24,599 bases of DNA from Thermoflexales bacterium (GCA_016931085.1 JAFGFO010000304.1:1-24599), one strand, 5' to 3'; positions 8,001 through 15,285 are shown, numbered from the stretch's first letter. Numbers and translations are program-made. Notes: generated from the letters alone by a model not told the origin.

Positions 8001-8090
8001 GTCGGCGTAGAAAGCCAGTTAGGGGTAGGCAGCACCTTCTCGTTTAGCCTGCCGGCAGCAGACCCTACAGGTCTGGAAGGAACGCCATGA
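5046..8090 (+). CDS. Hybrid sensor histidine kinase with LacI-type binding-protein domain
   Basis: The protein has 1014 residues and no clear signal peptide or membrane helix, so it is probably cytoplasmic. In order: a LacI/periplasmic-binding-protein-like domain (about 24-300; RRLSIGLLSDS start, GFDAIKEG and PPLTTVQQP near its end) without the helix-turn-helix; a helical and GAF-like region (about 310-600); a coiled coil (about 600-640); a PAS domain (about 645-765, IPDRIYFKD to GICGISKDIT); HisKA with phospho-acceptor H787 (HTAAHDLQGPLG); and HATPase with N box (NYLSNAIKYGG), DNGAGL, LFRPF and GHGLGL. TTG 5046 is chosen because AAGGAG lies 6 bases upstream. Residues ~876-888 (RPLGNGPFPNG) come from an inserted palindrome between HisKA and HATPase. 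There is no receiver domain and no neighbouring regulator; a dehydrogenase gene overlaps its stop. The ligand (a sugar?) is inferred. Confidence 0.88.
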   Translation: MKKRTRAQKTHDTSRARSPRRLSIGLLSDSLSNDYAVSLLQGAVDMARQHDVNLLCFPGRVLRDPDAFETQGHLIYELVGRENIDGLVISGALGVYAKPAEIAAFCKRYFPMPMVNVGLAIEGMPSLTVDNYASMCEAITHLIRVHGYRRIAFICGPQNNTEAKDRYSAYVDTLLEHQIPLDPALVLPGDFRPGAGRAAVSLLLDQHPARVEAIVAANDDMALSALAALQARGIRVPADVALMGFDAIKEGEASLPPLTTVQQPIYEFGQRAVEMVLAQLAGQPVPDQVDLPTTLLIRQSCGCPDQLVLQAGAGSGQEPAAVIPGQAGVTDLAAKAKGGPLFPDGLVLSAVLQALGPHTARRSGLAQQCLESFVTATNQRAPAVLLQALEQILGQAALAGDSIAAWQAALSILRQWAIAHLDNDTRLWAEDMWGQARVTIGVIAQRVQLHAAIEAERRARRLGKIGQALIVTFDFQRLAAVLAEGLPQLGISSYYLCLYDDPAAPAQGARLIAAHDKRGPIELEAGGQRFPSRQLVPGGLAREADQAHHFVIEPLYFRGDPLGFMIFERGPHDGWVYEMLRGQISSAVKGALLLQERERAEKALAKAYAEIEKQVQERTAELQQEIVERQQAQEALAYEQRLMQALMETIPDRIYFKDSASRFIRISHAHARRFGLNDPGEAIGKTDFDFFVEEDARNLYEQEQAIIRTGQSLIGMEEKKIRLDGQIYWSLATKVPLRDEEGQIVGICGISKDITKLKKAEEALRQYTAELEARNEELDAFAHTAAHDLQGPLGIILGYTEIIETDHDVLPPAELQKSLHTVARNARKMGNIVHELLLLAEVRKTDVPSARLDMPDILLEAQERLIDLVREYGAKIRPLGNGPFPNGADAWPVALGYGPWVEEIWVNYLSNAIKYGGQPPYIALGASQEAGGMVRFWIRDNGAGLTPEEQSRLFRPFTRLDQVRAKGHGLGLSIVRRIAEKLGGQVGVESQLGVGSTFSFSLPAADPTGLEGTP
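7677..7705. repeat. Nested palindrome inserted in frame in the kinase gene
   Basis: CCATTAGGAAATGG (7677-7690) and CCATTTCCTAATGG (7692-7705) are exact reverse complements separated by one base. Each half is itself a small hairpin (CCATT...AATGG, 4-base loop), so the element can fold as two short hairpins or one 14-bp stem. It encodes residues at the joint between the HisKA helices and the HATPase domain, where related kinases have a short link. Confidence 0.75.
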
Positions 8091-9052
8091 GCATACTCTT
8101 GATGGGATTCGAGCCGGCTAAGCTACACGAGACGCAGCGGGAGCGAATTCAGCAGGCCGCGCCCGACATGCAAGTCCTGGTCATCTATGACCAGGCCGAG
8201 ATCGAGGCCGTACTGGACGAAATCGAGATAGCCGCCTGCAATTTTCCACACGACCTGATCGCTAAGGCGCCTCGCCTGCGCTGGTTCCAGCAGTGGTCAG
8301 CCGGCGCCGACTGGCTGCTGCGCTACCCCAAGATGGTCGAGCTGGATTTCGTGCTCACCAGCACCTCCGGCATGCACGCCACCCAGGTCACCGAGCACAT
8401 CATGGCGTTCCTGCTGGCCTTTGCCCGCCAACTCCACGTGGCTATCCACGTCCAGCTCAGCCACACCTGGATCCCGCAAAGCCAACAAGTCAATCTCTTC
8501 GAGCTGGCCGGCAAGACGATGTTGCTGGTCGGCGTCGGGGAGATCGGCCGGCAAACGGCTCAACTCGCGGCGGCTTTCGGGATGCGCGTCCTGGGCATTC
8601 AGCGCACGCCGGGCGCCAGCATGGCGGGCGTTGAAGCGATGTTCGCCCCCCACCAACTGCGCCAGGTGCTGCCGCAGGCTGACGTGGTCGTGCTGCTGGC
8701 GCCCCTGACCCGCGAGACGCGGGGAATGATCGGCGAGGAGGAGCTGCGGGCGATGAAGCCAAGCACCTATCTCATCAACGTCGGGCGGGGGGGCCTGGTC
8801 CAAGAAGGGGCCTTGATCCGGGCGCTGCGGGAGGGCTGGATCGCCGGGGCCGGGCTGGACGTTTTCGAAAGCGAGCCGCTGCCGGTTCGCTCGCCGCTGT
8901 GGGATATGGAGAACGTCATCATCACCTCGCATTACGCCGGCGCGACTCCGCATTACGACGAGCGCGCGCTGGAAATCTTTTTGGACAACCTGCGGCGCTA
9001 TCGCGCCGGCCTGCCGCTGTGCAACGTGGTGGACAAAAAGATGGGGTATTGA
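8087..9052 (+). CDS. D-isomer-specific 2-hydroxyacid dehydrogenase
   Basis: This is an NAD(P)-dependent oxidoreductase that interconverts 2-oxoacids and D-2-hydroxyacids. It is 321 residues, the normal length. The Rossmann motif is VGVGEIGRQTA (about 143-153). The catalytic triad is visible: R234 in NVGRGG, E261 in GLDVFESEP and H282 in SHYAGATPHYDE. The N-terminal region is divergent (MSILLMGFEPAKLHE), as in members acting on phosphoglycerate- or glyoxylate-like substrates; the actual substrate is unknown. Its ATG overlaps the stop of the sensor kinase gene (ATGA), so the two should be made together. This suggests that the kinase senses a carbohydrate-derived signal and the enzyme handles a related hydroxyacid (inference). 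Confidence 0.92.
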   Translation: MSILLMGFEPAKLHETQRERIQQAAPDMQVLVIYDQAEIEAVLDEIEIAACNFPHDLIAKAPRLRWFQQWSAGADWLLRYPKMVELDFVLTSTSGMHATQVTEHIMAFLLAFARQLHVAIHVQLSHTWIPQSQQVNLFELAGKTMLLVGVGEIGRQTAQLAAAFGMRVLGIQRTPGASMAGVEAMFAPHQLRQVLPQADVVVLLAPLTRETRGMIGEEELRAMKPSTYLINVGRGGLVQEGALIRALREGWIAGAGLDVFESEPLPVRSPLWDMENVIITSHYAGATPHYDERALEIFLDNLRRYRAGLPLCNVVDKKMGY

Positions 9053-9070
9053 CGGGGAGGGAAACAAAAA

Positions 9071-9568
9071 GTGAAAGGTTCTGACAAGTTCATCATTGGG
9101 ATTGTGGCCGCGATTGCCTTGCTGGTGATCGTCGCCTTTACCGTCGCCTTCCTCCGGCCCAAGCCAACATACCAGCCGGAGGATACTCCCGAAGGTGTCG
9201 CGCACAATTACCTGTTCGCGCTCAGGCAGGGTGACTATGCACGCGCCTATAGCTATTTATCTCCCAAGCTCGAAGGTTATCCCGACTCCGTAGGGGCCTT
9301 TGCAGAAAACATCTGGAGCCAGCGTTGGAACTTTGGAGTGGATGACAACTCGATTACGTCAAGAGTGGCGGCGGCCCGCCATGTCACCGATGAGCACGTG
9401 CTCGTCTCGGTGAGCGAGCGGCAGCTGTATCAGAACGGGTTGTTCGGAAGCGGCGGTCATAGCCACACGTTTGATATGGCTCTGCGCCGGGAGAATGGGC
9501 AATGGAAAATCATCACTTCCGATTTCTATTGGGCGTCGTGTTGGGAAGAGCCTGACGGCTGTCGGTGA
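9071..9568 (+). CDS. Small membrane-anchored protein of unknown function
   Basis: The product has 165 residues and I do not recognise a named family. An N-terminal hydrophobic helix (FIIGIVAAIALLVIVAFTVA, residues ~7-26) preceded by lysines should anchor it with the rest outside. The remainder has the look of an NTF2-like/DUF4878 domain: PEGVAHNYLFALRQGDYARAY, a helix where small extracellular domains of this kind begin, and RENGQWKIITSDFYW at the end. Two cysteines sit near the C-terminus (ASCWEEPDGC). The start is GTG 9071 with GGGAGG about 10 bases upstream. It lies 18 bases after the dehydrogenase and 33 before the large membrane protein. Confidence 0.7.
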   Translation: MKGSDKFIIGIVAAIALLVIVAFTVAFLRPKPTYQPEDTPEGVAHNYLFALRQGDYARAYSYLSPKLEGYPDSVGAFAENIWSQRWNFGVDDNSITSRVAAARHVTDEHVLVSVSERQLYQNGLFGSGGHSHTFDMALRRENGQWKIITSDFYWASCWEEPDGCR

Positions 9569-9601
9569 TCTTGTTCGGTATGATTTGAAAAGGAGAACTT
9601 T

Positions 9602-11545
9602 ATGGGCACTGTTCGCCGGTGGTATATCTATCTGGTCTGCCTGGTCAGTCTGCAATCGCTAACGTGGGCCGTCATTACGCTTCTGCAAGGCCTGCTCCTC
9701 GGCGACGGCGACCCGTCGGAGACAGCGTTCCAGATCGCCGTGATTGTCATCGGCCTGCCGGTATTCCTCGGCCATTGGCTCTGGGCGCAGCGCCTCGCCG
9801 GCCGTGTTGCTGACGAGCGCGAGTCGGCTGTGCGCCGCCTGTATCTGTACGGCACACTCGCCGCATTCCTCGCGCCCTCTGCCGGCAATGGCTTCGATCT
9901 CATTGCAACGCTGCTGGCCCTCGTCACCGGTGGACGGCGCGAGACCGGCTCGGTCTTGGAACAGTCGCCCACGGACGTCATCGTTCAAACTGTGGTGACG
10001 CTGGTCGTTCTCGGCCTGTTGTGGTTTTATCACTGGCGCGTGGTGAGAAAAGATGGACGGGTGACACCCGAGACGGGCAACTCGGCCACGGTCCGGCGCT
10101 GGTACATCCTGGGCTTTAGCGCGGCGGGCCTGGCGGTGACAGCGATGGCCGTCGTGGCCATACTGCGTTGGACCATGTTCCAGTTCGGCAACCGGTACAC
10201 CAGTCTCACCGACCTGACGGATGGGGTAGCTCAACTGGCAGTCGGGCTGGCGCTGTGGCTGATCTTTTGGCATTGGGCACAACAATTGTTCGGCGGGCCA
10301 AGTGAAGAAGAACGCGAGTCCGCCCTGCGCAAGTTCTACCTGTACGCCAGCGTGTTCGTAGCCGCGCTAGTCGCGGTGGTCAATGCAACATTCATCCTGG
10401 CCGGGTTCTTCCGCAGAGCGCTCGGCCTCAGCCCGCAAGGCGAGCTGAGCGACATACTGCCTATTGTAATCGCTATGGCGGGCGTGTGGGCTTACCATGC
10501 CTACGTCCTGCGCGGCGATGCAGGGCTGGCCCAGGAAGCGCCGCGCCAGGCGGGTCTCCGGCGGCTGTACTGGTATCTCGTCGCGGCGATTGGCCTGGGC
10601 GCCCTCCTCATCGGCCTTAGCGGCGACGTCAGCGTCCTGATCCGTTCGCTGACCGAGCAAGTCTTTGGCTACGATTCGCGCGAGCTGTTGGCGTGGTGCA
10701 CGGCTGCCCTCATCGCCGGATTGCCGGTATGGCTGTGGCCATGGCGGCAGGCGCAAGCCGGCGCGCTGATCCCCGGCACGCCCGGGATGGATGAGCGCCG
10801 CTCCATCGTGCGCAAGCTCTATTTGTACTTTTACCTCTTTGTGGCCACGATGACAGTGCTGACCAGCCTGGTCTACATCGTGTACCGGGTATTGAGCCTC
10901 GTGCTGGGGGCGACTGAGACGGGCAACCTGCTGGCCGACCTGGCGCGGGCGATTGCCTTTGCGTTGATTGCGGCGGCGGTGTGGGGCTATCACAGCCTGG
11001 CACTGCGCGACGATGGGCAGTTGAACCAGCGCGAGCAGGCGCAGCGCCTGGCCGAGCTGCGAGTGGCCGTGGTTGATGGAGAGGATGGACGTCTTGGGTG
11101 TGCCGTCATGGAGGGCCTGCGGCGCGACCTGCCCGGCCTCGCCCTCGTCCCCATCGGCTTGACTCCCGCCGCCGCGCAGGCCATGGGCCAGAGCGATTCC
11201 GCACCCCTCGGCCAGCAATTGGCCGAGGCGGCCGTGATCGTCGGGGCGTGGAGCATCATCCTCACGGCGGAGCTAGCAACGGCGGTGGTCGCCAGCCCGG
11301 CGCGCAAATTGCTGGTTCCCGTACACACTGAAGGCTGGGAATGGGCCGCCCTGGACCGCTGGAACACAGACGCCCTCGTGCGGCAAACGGTGCACGCCGT
11401 CAAGCAAATCGTGGTGGGGGAGGAGGTCAAGCCGCTTCGCCCCTTGGGCGCGGGCGCTGTCGTAGGTATCATCGTCGGTGTCCTGGTCGTTTTGTTCTTC
11501 CTGATCCAACTGGTCTCCGCGTTAGCTTCCGTCATGGGTTTCTAA
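9602..11545 (+). CDS. Large polytopic membrane protein with DUF5671-like repeats
   Basis: The product has 647 residues and more than ten hydrophobic segments. A motif of basic residues followed by aromatics starts a membrane pair about six times: VRRWYIY, VRRLYLY, VRRWYIL, LRKFYLY, LRRLYWY and VRKLYLY. This matches DUF5671-type repeats as I know them from Chloroflexota. Several units are preceded by a hinge such as DERESA or EERESA. After the last unit, residues ~480-610 form a soluble region (LRVAVVDGEDGRLG start) with no recognised motif, then one final hydrophobic helix (GAGAVVGIIVGVLVVLFFLI). ATG 9602 has AGGAG 6 bases upstream. Function is unknown; internal duplication of a two-helix unit is clear. 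Confidence 0.75.
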   Translation: MGTVRRWYIYLVCLVSLQSLTWAVITLLQGLLLGDGDPSETAFQIAVIVIGLPVFLGHWLWAQRLAGRVADERESAVRRLYLYGTLAAFLAPSAGNGFDLIATLLALVTGGRRETGSVLEQSPTDVIVQTVVTLVVLGLLWFYHWRVVRKDGRVTPETGNSATVRRWYILGFSAAGLAVTAMAVVAILRWTMFQFGNRYTSLTDLTDGVAQLAVGLALWLIFWHWAQQLFGGPSEEERESALRKFYLYASVFVAALVAVVNATFILAGFFRRALGLSPQGELSDILPIVIAMAGVWAYHAYVLRGDAGLAQEAPRQAGLRRLYWYLVAAIGLGALLIGLSGDVSVLIRSLTEQVFGYDSRELLAWCTAALIAGLPVWLWPWRQAQAGALIPGTPGMDERRSIVRKLYLYFYLFVATMTVLTSLVYIVYRVLSLVLGATETGNLLADLARAIAFALIAAAVWGYHSLALRDDGQLNQREQAQRLAELRVAVVDGEDGRLGCAVMEGLRRDLPGLALVPIGLTPAAAQAMGQSDSAPLGQQLAEAAVIVGAWSIILTAELATAVVASPARKLLVPVHTEGWEWAALDRWNTDALVRQTVHAVKQIVVGEEVKPLRPLGAGAVVGIIVGVLVVLFFLIQLVSALASVMGF

Positions 11546-11557
11546 GTCGGGATAGGG

Positions 11558-12100
11558 TCAGGTCGGATTGGTCACCAGCAAGCCGAGGATCGGGAAAAAG
11601 AGCACCAACACAAAGGCCACTCCCAAAACCCAGTTCAACCACTTTTTCTCAGGGTGATTCACCCAGTAGTAAAGACCCACCGACAGCAGCAGCGCCTGAG
11701 GCACCACTTCTAGCCAACCCGTCAACTGGCCAGGGATAGGAATGACGGTATAGATCATGCCCTCGATCGAACCAGGGGTAGGGCCGAACGTCGAGAGGAT
11801 GCCCAAGGCCACCAAGATCCACCACGTGACCAGCCAGCCGTTCTTTCTCCCAAACAGGCTTTCACGCAGGGGATAGAAAGCCAGCGCAAAGACCAGGCCT
11901 CGCAGAGGTTGAAACAGAACGCCGGCCATCACGATGGGGTCGTTCGTTTGCCGCATCCAACATGCCATTTGAGCACTGGCGAACCCTTCCGCATAGTTCA
12001 GGAAATTAAAGGCCAGGATTCCCATCAAAAAGTAGCTCAAAGTATGCACGACGATAGCCTTTATGGTTAGTCCTAAGAAAGTCGGTCGATTGGTGTTCAT
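11558..12100 (-). CDS. Five-helix membrane protein of unknown function
   Basis: The product has 180 residues and five hydrophobic segments (about residues 15-36, 57-79, 88-107, 125-146 and 154-176). I do not recognise the family. Short motifs include FQPLRGLVFALAFYPLRE in the second segment and WVNHPEKKW before the last. The start is supported by AAGGAG (minus strand, 12109-12114) 8 bases upstream of ATG. It converges with the DUF5671-like gene (12-base gap) and diverges from the sensor kinase across a 161-base region rich in small palindromes. Confidence 0.7.
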   Translation of the reverse strand: MNTNRPTFLGLTIKAIVVHTLSYFLMGILAFNFLNYAEGFASAQMACWMRQTNDPIVMAGVLFQPLRGLVFALAFYPLRESLFGRKNGWLVTWWILVALGILSTFGPTPGSIEGMIYTVIPIPGQLTGWLEVVPQALLLSVGLYYWVNHPEKKWLNWVLGVAFVLVLFFPILGLLVTNPT

Positions 12101-12152
12101 TTTTTATACTCCTTATTGTTTCTCATCGTATAAGACAAGCACAGTTTAGCAG

Positions 12153-12176
12153 ACGACAGCCCCCCTGTCATCGTCC
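12153..12176. repeat. Imperfect hairpin in the divergent intergenic region
   Basis: GACGACAG (12153-12160) faces CTGTCATCGTC (12166-12176) across a run of C, forming a stem with one bulge. It lies between the divergent starts at 12100 and 12262. It could be a regulator site or a leader hairpin of the minus-strand gene; the sequence does not decide. Confidence 0.4.
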
Positions 12177-12195
12177 TTAGCGGCCGGCTCGCCTG

Positions 12196-12252
12196 GTACG
12201 TTCGTACACTGTCCGTGGGGACAGTGGCAAATCTTGCCAAGTGAGGTACAAT
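12196..12252 (+). promoter_or_regulatory. Palindrome cluster and -10 box before the NarL-type kinase
   Basis: Three perfect short palindromes follow one another: GTAC-gttc-GTAC (12196-12207), CTGTCC-gtgg-GGACAG (12209-12224) and TGGCAA-atc-TTGCCA (12225-12239). A good -10 hexamer, TACAAT, is at 12247-12252. No TTGACA-like -35 lies at the right distance; the third palindrome covers that place, suggesting an activator- or repressor-controlled promoter. Transcription from this -10 would begin within a few bases of ATG 12262, so the mRNA may be leaderless. All of this is inferred from sequence alone. Confidence 0.45.
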
Positions 12253-12261
12253 AGAAGCAAG

Positions 12262-13491
12262 ATGAAGCTGCCCAGTTTTCTCTTTCAAGCGACGGCCCGC
12301 AGCGGCGAGCCTTTCGAAGAGCGTCCCTTCTTCCTGATCGTGACTCTCGTCATGGTGGTGTTGTATGGCGGGTCAGTGTATGCATCGCCCAGCCTGCGCG
12401 CGCCTCTGCGCCTGGTTCCATTCACGCTCCTGATGCTGCTGCACCTGGCCTTGTATTGGCTTGGCCCTCACTTGTTTGCCACACCGCGCCAGGGGATCAC
12501 TTACCTGGTTGTGCAGGGTGCAATTCTTTTCAGCCTTACGCTTGTGGCAGACAATCTCGTCGTACCGATGGGCCTGTACCCAGCCCTGATCGGCCTGACC
12601 GTCGGCGTTTTGCGCAGCCCGCGCCGGATCGCCATCGGTGTTATCGCTTGCCTGGGATTAGGGGTTCTCAGCCTCGTCTTGACCCAGGGCTGGAGCCAAG
12701 TCCGCGGTTGGGCACTGACGATGATCCCGATTACTTTTTTCGTCATCGTTTACGTCGCTCTGTATACCCGCCAAGCCGAGGCGCGTGCCCACGCTCAGAC
12801 CTTGCTGCGCGAGCTAGAAACGGCGCACCGCCAACTGGCCGAGTACGCGGCGCAAGTGGAGGAACTCGCCCTGGCGGCCGAGCGCCAGCGCATGGCGCGT
12901 GAGCTGCACGATACGCTGGCGCAAGGACTGGCTGGCCTGATCTTGCAGTTGGAAGCGGCCAGCTCGCACCTGGCCAGCCAGCGCACCGAGCGCGCCCAGG
13001 CGATCGTCCAGCAAGCGATGGCCCGCGCCCGCGTCAGCCTGGCCGACGCCCGCCGCGCGATTGGCGACCTGCGCCAGGAGCGGGTCGCCCCCGCCGACCT
13101 GGCGGCGGCGATTCGCACCGAAGTCGATCGCTTCAGCACCGCCACTGCTATTCCTTGTGCGCTCGAGCTCAGCCTGCCGGCTGAGCTAACCGACGCCCTC
13201 TGCGAGCACGCCCTACGGATGGTGGCCGAGGGTTTGACCAACACAGCACGGCACGCCCAGGCCAACCGGGCCTGGGTGAACGTGACGCACGCGGATGGCT
13301 GGCTCCACATCCAGGTGGGTGACGATGGGGCCGGCTTTGACCCGCTCACTGTGGCCTCCCAGGCCGGACACTATGGCTTGCTTGGCATGCGCGAGCGCGC
13401 TCGCCTGGCCGGGGGAACGTTGGAGATCGACAGCCGGCCAGGCCGGGGGACGGTGCTGCGGCTGCGCTTACCATTGACAGTCAGGAAGTGA
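12262..13491 (+). CDS. NarL-type (HisKA_3) membrane sensor histidine kinase
   Basis: The product has 409 residues. Six hydrophobic segments fill residues ~20-170 with almost no extracellular loop, so the sensor is probably intramembrane (LiaS/DesK style). A short coiled coil follows, then the HisKA_3 box ERQRMARELHDTLAQGLAGL with phospho-acceptor H216. The HATPase has a GLTNTARHA N box, VGDDGAGFDP and a C-terminal GLLGMRERARLAGG. ATG 12262 is chosen; the in-frame GTG 12241 lies upstream of the -10 box. There is no Shine-Dalgarno sequence, consistent with a leaderless message. Its partner regulator starts 1 base after its stop. Confidence 0.88.
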   Translation: MKLPSFLFQATARSGEPFEERPFFLIVTLVMVVLYGGSVYASPSLRAPLRLVPFTLLMLLHLALYWLGPHLFATPRQGITYLVVQGAILFSLTLVADNLVVPMGLYPALIGLTVGVLRSPRRIAIGVIACLGLGVLSLVLTQGWSQVRGWALTMIPITFFVIVYVALYTRQAEARAHAQTLLRELETAHRQLAEYAAQVEELALAAERQRMARELHDTLAQGLAGLILQLEAASSHLASQRTERAQAIVQQAMARARVSLADARRAIGDLRQERVAPADLAAAIRTEVDRFSTATAIPCALELSLPAELTDALCEHALRMVAEGLTNTARHAQANRAWVNVTHADGWLHIQVGDDGAGFDPLTVASQAGHYGLLGMRERARLAGGTLEIDSRPGRGTVLRLRLPLTVRK

Positions 13492-13492
13492 T

Positions 13493-14152
13493 ATGATGGA
13501 TTCGATTCGAGTGCTGATCGCGGACGACCACCTGATCGTCCGCGAGGGCTTGCGGCTCATTTTGGAAACCGAAGAGGGGCTTGAGCTTGCCGGTGAGGCA
13601 GCCGACGGCGCCGAGGCGGTGCGCCTGGCAGGCGAGCTGCAACCCGACGTGGTCTTGATGGACTTGCGCATGCCGGGCATGGACGGTCTGACGGCGATCG
13701 AGCACCTGCGCCGCCAGCACCCCCAAGTGGCCGTCGTCATTCTCACGACTTTTAACGAGGATGAGCTGATGGTGCGCGGCCTGCGGGCCGGCGCGCGGGG
13801 CTACCTGCTCAAAGACACCGACCGCCCGACCCTGTTCAACACCATCCGAGCCGCGGCGCGCGGCGAGACATTGCTCAAGCCAGAAATCGTGGCTCGATTG
13901 CTCGCAGCTAGCGCGGCGCCACCCTCCGGCCCTTTGGACTTGACCGGGCGCGAGATGGAGGTCTTGGAGGCGGTCGCGGCCGGCGAGCGCAGCAAAGAGA
14001 TCGCCGCGCGCCTGGGCATCACCGAGCGCACCGTCAAGGCGCACCTGGCCAGCATCTATAACAAGTTCGGCGTGGACTCGCGGGCGGCTGCCATCGCCGT
14101 CGCCGCCCAACGGGGGCTATTGCCAACCCAATTGGAGGCAAACGAGCGATGA
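13493..14152 (+). CDS. NarL/FixJ-family response regulator
   Basis: The product has 219 residues, the standard length. The receiver has the acidic pair D11-D12, phospho-acceptor D57 in VVLMDLRMPG and a conserved lysine in YLLKDTDR. A LuxR-type helix-turn-helix follows (about residues 148-210: LTGREMEVLEAVAAGERSKEIAARLG, then TERTVKAHL), so it is a DNA-binding transcription regulator. AGGA lies 6 bases before ATG 13493; ATG 13496 is an alternative. It pairs with the kinase immediately upstream and its stop overlaps the start of the zinc-ribbon membrane protein (ATGA). Confidence 0.93.
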   Translation: MMDSIRVLIADDHLIVREGLRLILETEEGLELAGEAADGAEAVRLAGELQPDVVLMDLRMPGMDGLTAIEHLRRQHPQVAVVILTTFNEDELMVRGLRAGARGYLLKDTDRPTLFNTIRAAARGETLLKPEIVARLLAASAAPPSGPLDLTGREMEVLEAVAAGERSKEIAARLGITERTVKAHLASIYNKFGVDSRAAAIAVAAQRGLLPTQLEANER

Positions 14153-14997
14153 AACGAGCCTGGTTCAAAACGATCGCGTTGGCAAGTTGGGTGGTGGTCA
14201 GCCTGACCACCCCAGCCTGGGTGCGGGCAGACACGGCACACCCCTCCCCGGCCCACGCCAGGCAGCCCCAGGATACCGAGCTTCGCCTCTCGCTCAGCAA
14301 GCGCTTTGGCTTTGCGCTCGGCGGGCAGATCCAGGGGAGCTTTGAGCTGAGCGTGCGGGGGCCAGACGAGCTGGCTTCGGTGACGTACCAGATCAACGAC
14401 CCGGCCGGGAGCGCGGGGCCGAGCGTTCTAGGCGAGGTCGAGACGCCACCGTTCGCCCTCACATTTAGCACCGACAAGTACCCCCAAGGCCACTATGAGC
14501 TATCGGCAGTCGGGCAGACAGCCGGCGGGCAGCAGCTCGAGTCGAATGTGCTGCGCGTCGAGTTTGTCTCGGCCGAGGCCGGCTGGCAGACCGCCGGCAA
14601 GATCATACTCCCTATCGCCGTCTTGATAGGTGTCTTGATGCTGGCGAGCTTTATCGGGCCGCTGCTGATGGACGGCGGCCAGAAAAAACGCCCGGTATGG
14701 GCGGAAGGATTTACGCCTGGCGAGCCGCGCGACTATGGCCTGCTGGGTGGGGCCGTGTGCCCCAAGTGCGGACGCCCCTTTGGCCGCCACTGTTGGGGCT
14801 TGAACCTCAGCTTTACCGGCAAGCTCGACCGCTGCCCGCACTGCGGCAAGTGGAGCCTGGTGCGCCGCGCCAGCCGCGAGGAGTTGGCGGCCGCCGAAGC
14901 TGCCGAGGCGGGAACAGGGGCGGTTCGCGAACCACCCTCCCTCAGCCCCGAGGAGAAACTGCGCCGCCAGGTCGAGGACTCGCGCTATACCTCGTAG
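14149..14997 (+). CDS. Membrane protein with Ig-like domain and cytoplasmic zinc ribbon
   Basis: The product has 282 residues. An N-terminal signal or anchor (residues ~9-27) is followed by a beta-rich extracellular region (about 40-145, ELRLSLSKRFGFALGG to LRVEFVSA) with an Ig-like look. A membrane helix (~160-185) leads to a cytoplasmic part with two CxxC knuckles, CPKCGRPFG and CPHCGKW, plus HCWGLN between them: a zinc ribbon. A charged tail follows. I know no assigned function. It is translationally coupled to the response regulator, so it may be a partner of that two-component system. Its last two codons and stop lie inside a 42-bp direct repeat that also contains the end of the oxidoreductase gene, suggesting that the original C-terminus was altered. 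Confidence 0.78.
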   Translation: MKRAWFKTIALASWVVVSLTTPAWVRADTAHPSPAHARQPQDTELRLSLSKRFGFALGGQIQGSFELSVRGPDELASVTYQINDPAGSAGPSVLGEVETPPFALTFSTDKYPQGHYELSAVGQTAGGQQLESNVLRVEFVSAEAGWQTAGKIILPIAVLIGVLMLASFIGPLLMDGGQKKRPVWAEGFTPGEPRDYGLLGGAVCPKCGRPFGRHCWGLNLSFTGKLDRCPHCGKWSLVRRASREELAAAEAAEAGTGAVREPPSLSPEEKLRRQVEDSRYTS

Positions 14998-15260
14998 CCA
15001 AAACGTGCCAGGATCTGCCCGGCCGGCCTTTTTCGCTCGCCGCTGACGTGTCCCAGCCGGTCAAGCGCTTTGCCATCGAGCTGCTCGGTGTTTCCGTTGG
15101 CGATGAGTGCCGCGACGGTGACCAGGCTGCGGTCTCGCGGCGACAGTTCGGCACGCGCCCACACATCACCGAATAGCACCTCGTCCGTGAGCTCCGCCAA
15201 CTTGGGCGCAAAATCACCCACGAGTTGCTGTGCGCGTGATTGTTCTTGTGGTTCAGACAT
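14985..15260 (-). pseudogene. Truncated carboxymuconolactone decarboxylase-like gene with a foreign tail
   Basis: Residues 1-60 match the start of the short carboxymuconolactone decarboxylase/AhpD-like family (LTDEVLFGDVWAR, LSPRDRSLVTVAALIANGNTEQL). Normal members continue for some 50 more residues with the helices of the active site. Here the homology stops at about residue 60 and the frame runs into a different tail, ending AGQILARFGYEV. That tail nearly repeats the C-terminus of the oxidoreductase encoded at 16824 (AGQTLARFGYEV). AAGGAG lies 8 bases before the ATG, so it may still be translated. It is most likely a recombination product without enzyme activity. It overlaps the end of the zinc-ribbon gene on the other strand. 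Confidence 0.72.
14989..15031. repeat. Direct repeat, left copy (oxidoreductase gene 3' end)
   Basis: The plus strand reads ACCTCGTAGCCAAAACGTGC and continues CAGGATCTGCCCGGCC. The right copy at 16834-16875 differs by only a few bases over about 42 positions, in the same orientation. The right copy is the native end of the oxidoreductase gene; the left copy ends the truncated decarboxylase gene and also supplies the last codons and stop (ACC TCG TAG) of the plus-strand zinc-ribbon gene. Confidence 0.8.
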
Positions 15261-15285
15261 CCTGGATCTCCTTTTTGACGTTCAT

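Noticed and set aside
10367..11218. Minus-strand open frame inside the DUF5671-like gene
   Set aside because: It has no motif or ribosome site, whereas the plus frame has clear repeated membrane units.
14985..15260. Functional short decarboxylase
   Set aside because: Family homology stops at about residue 60 and the rest is the oxidoreductase tail; the active-site helices are absent.
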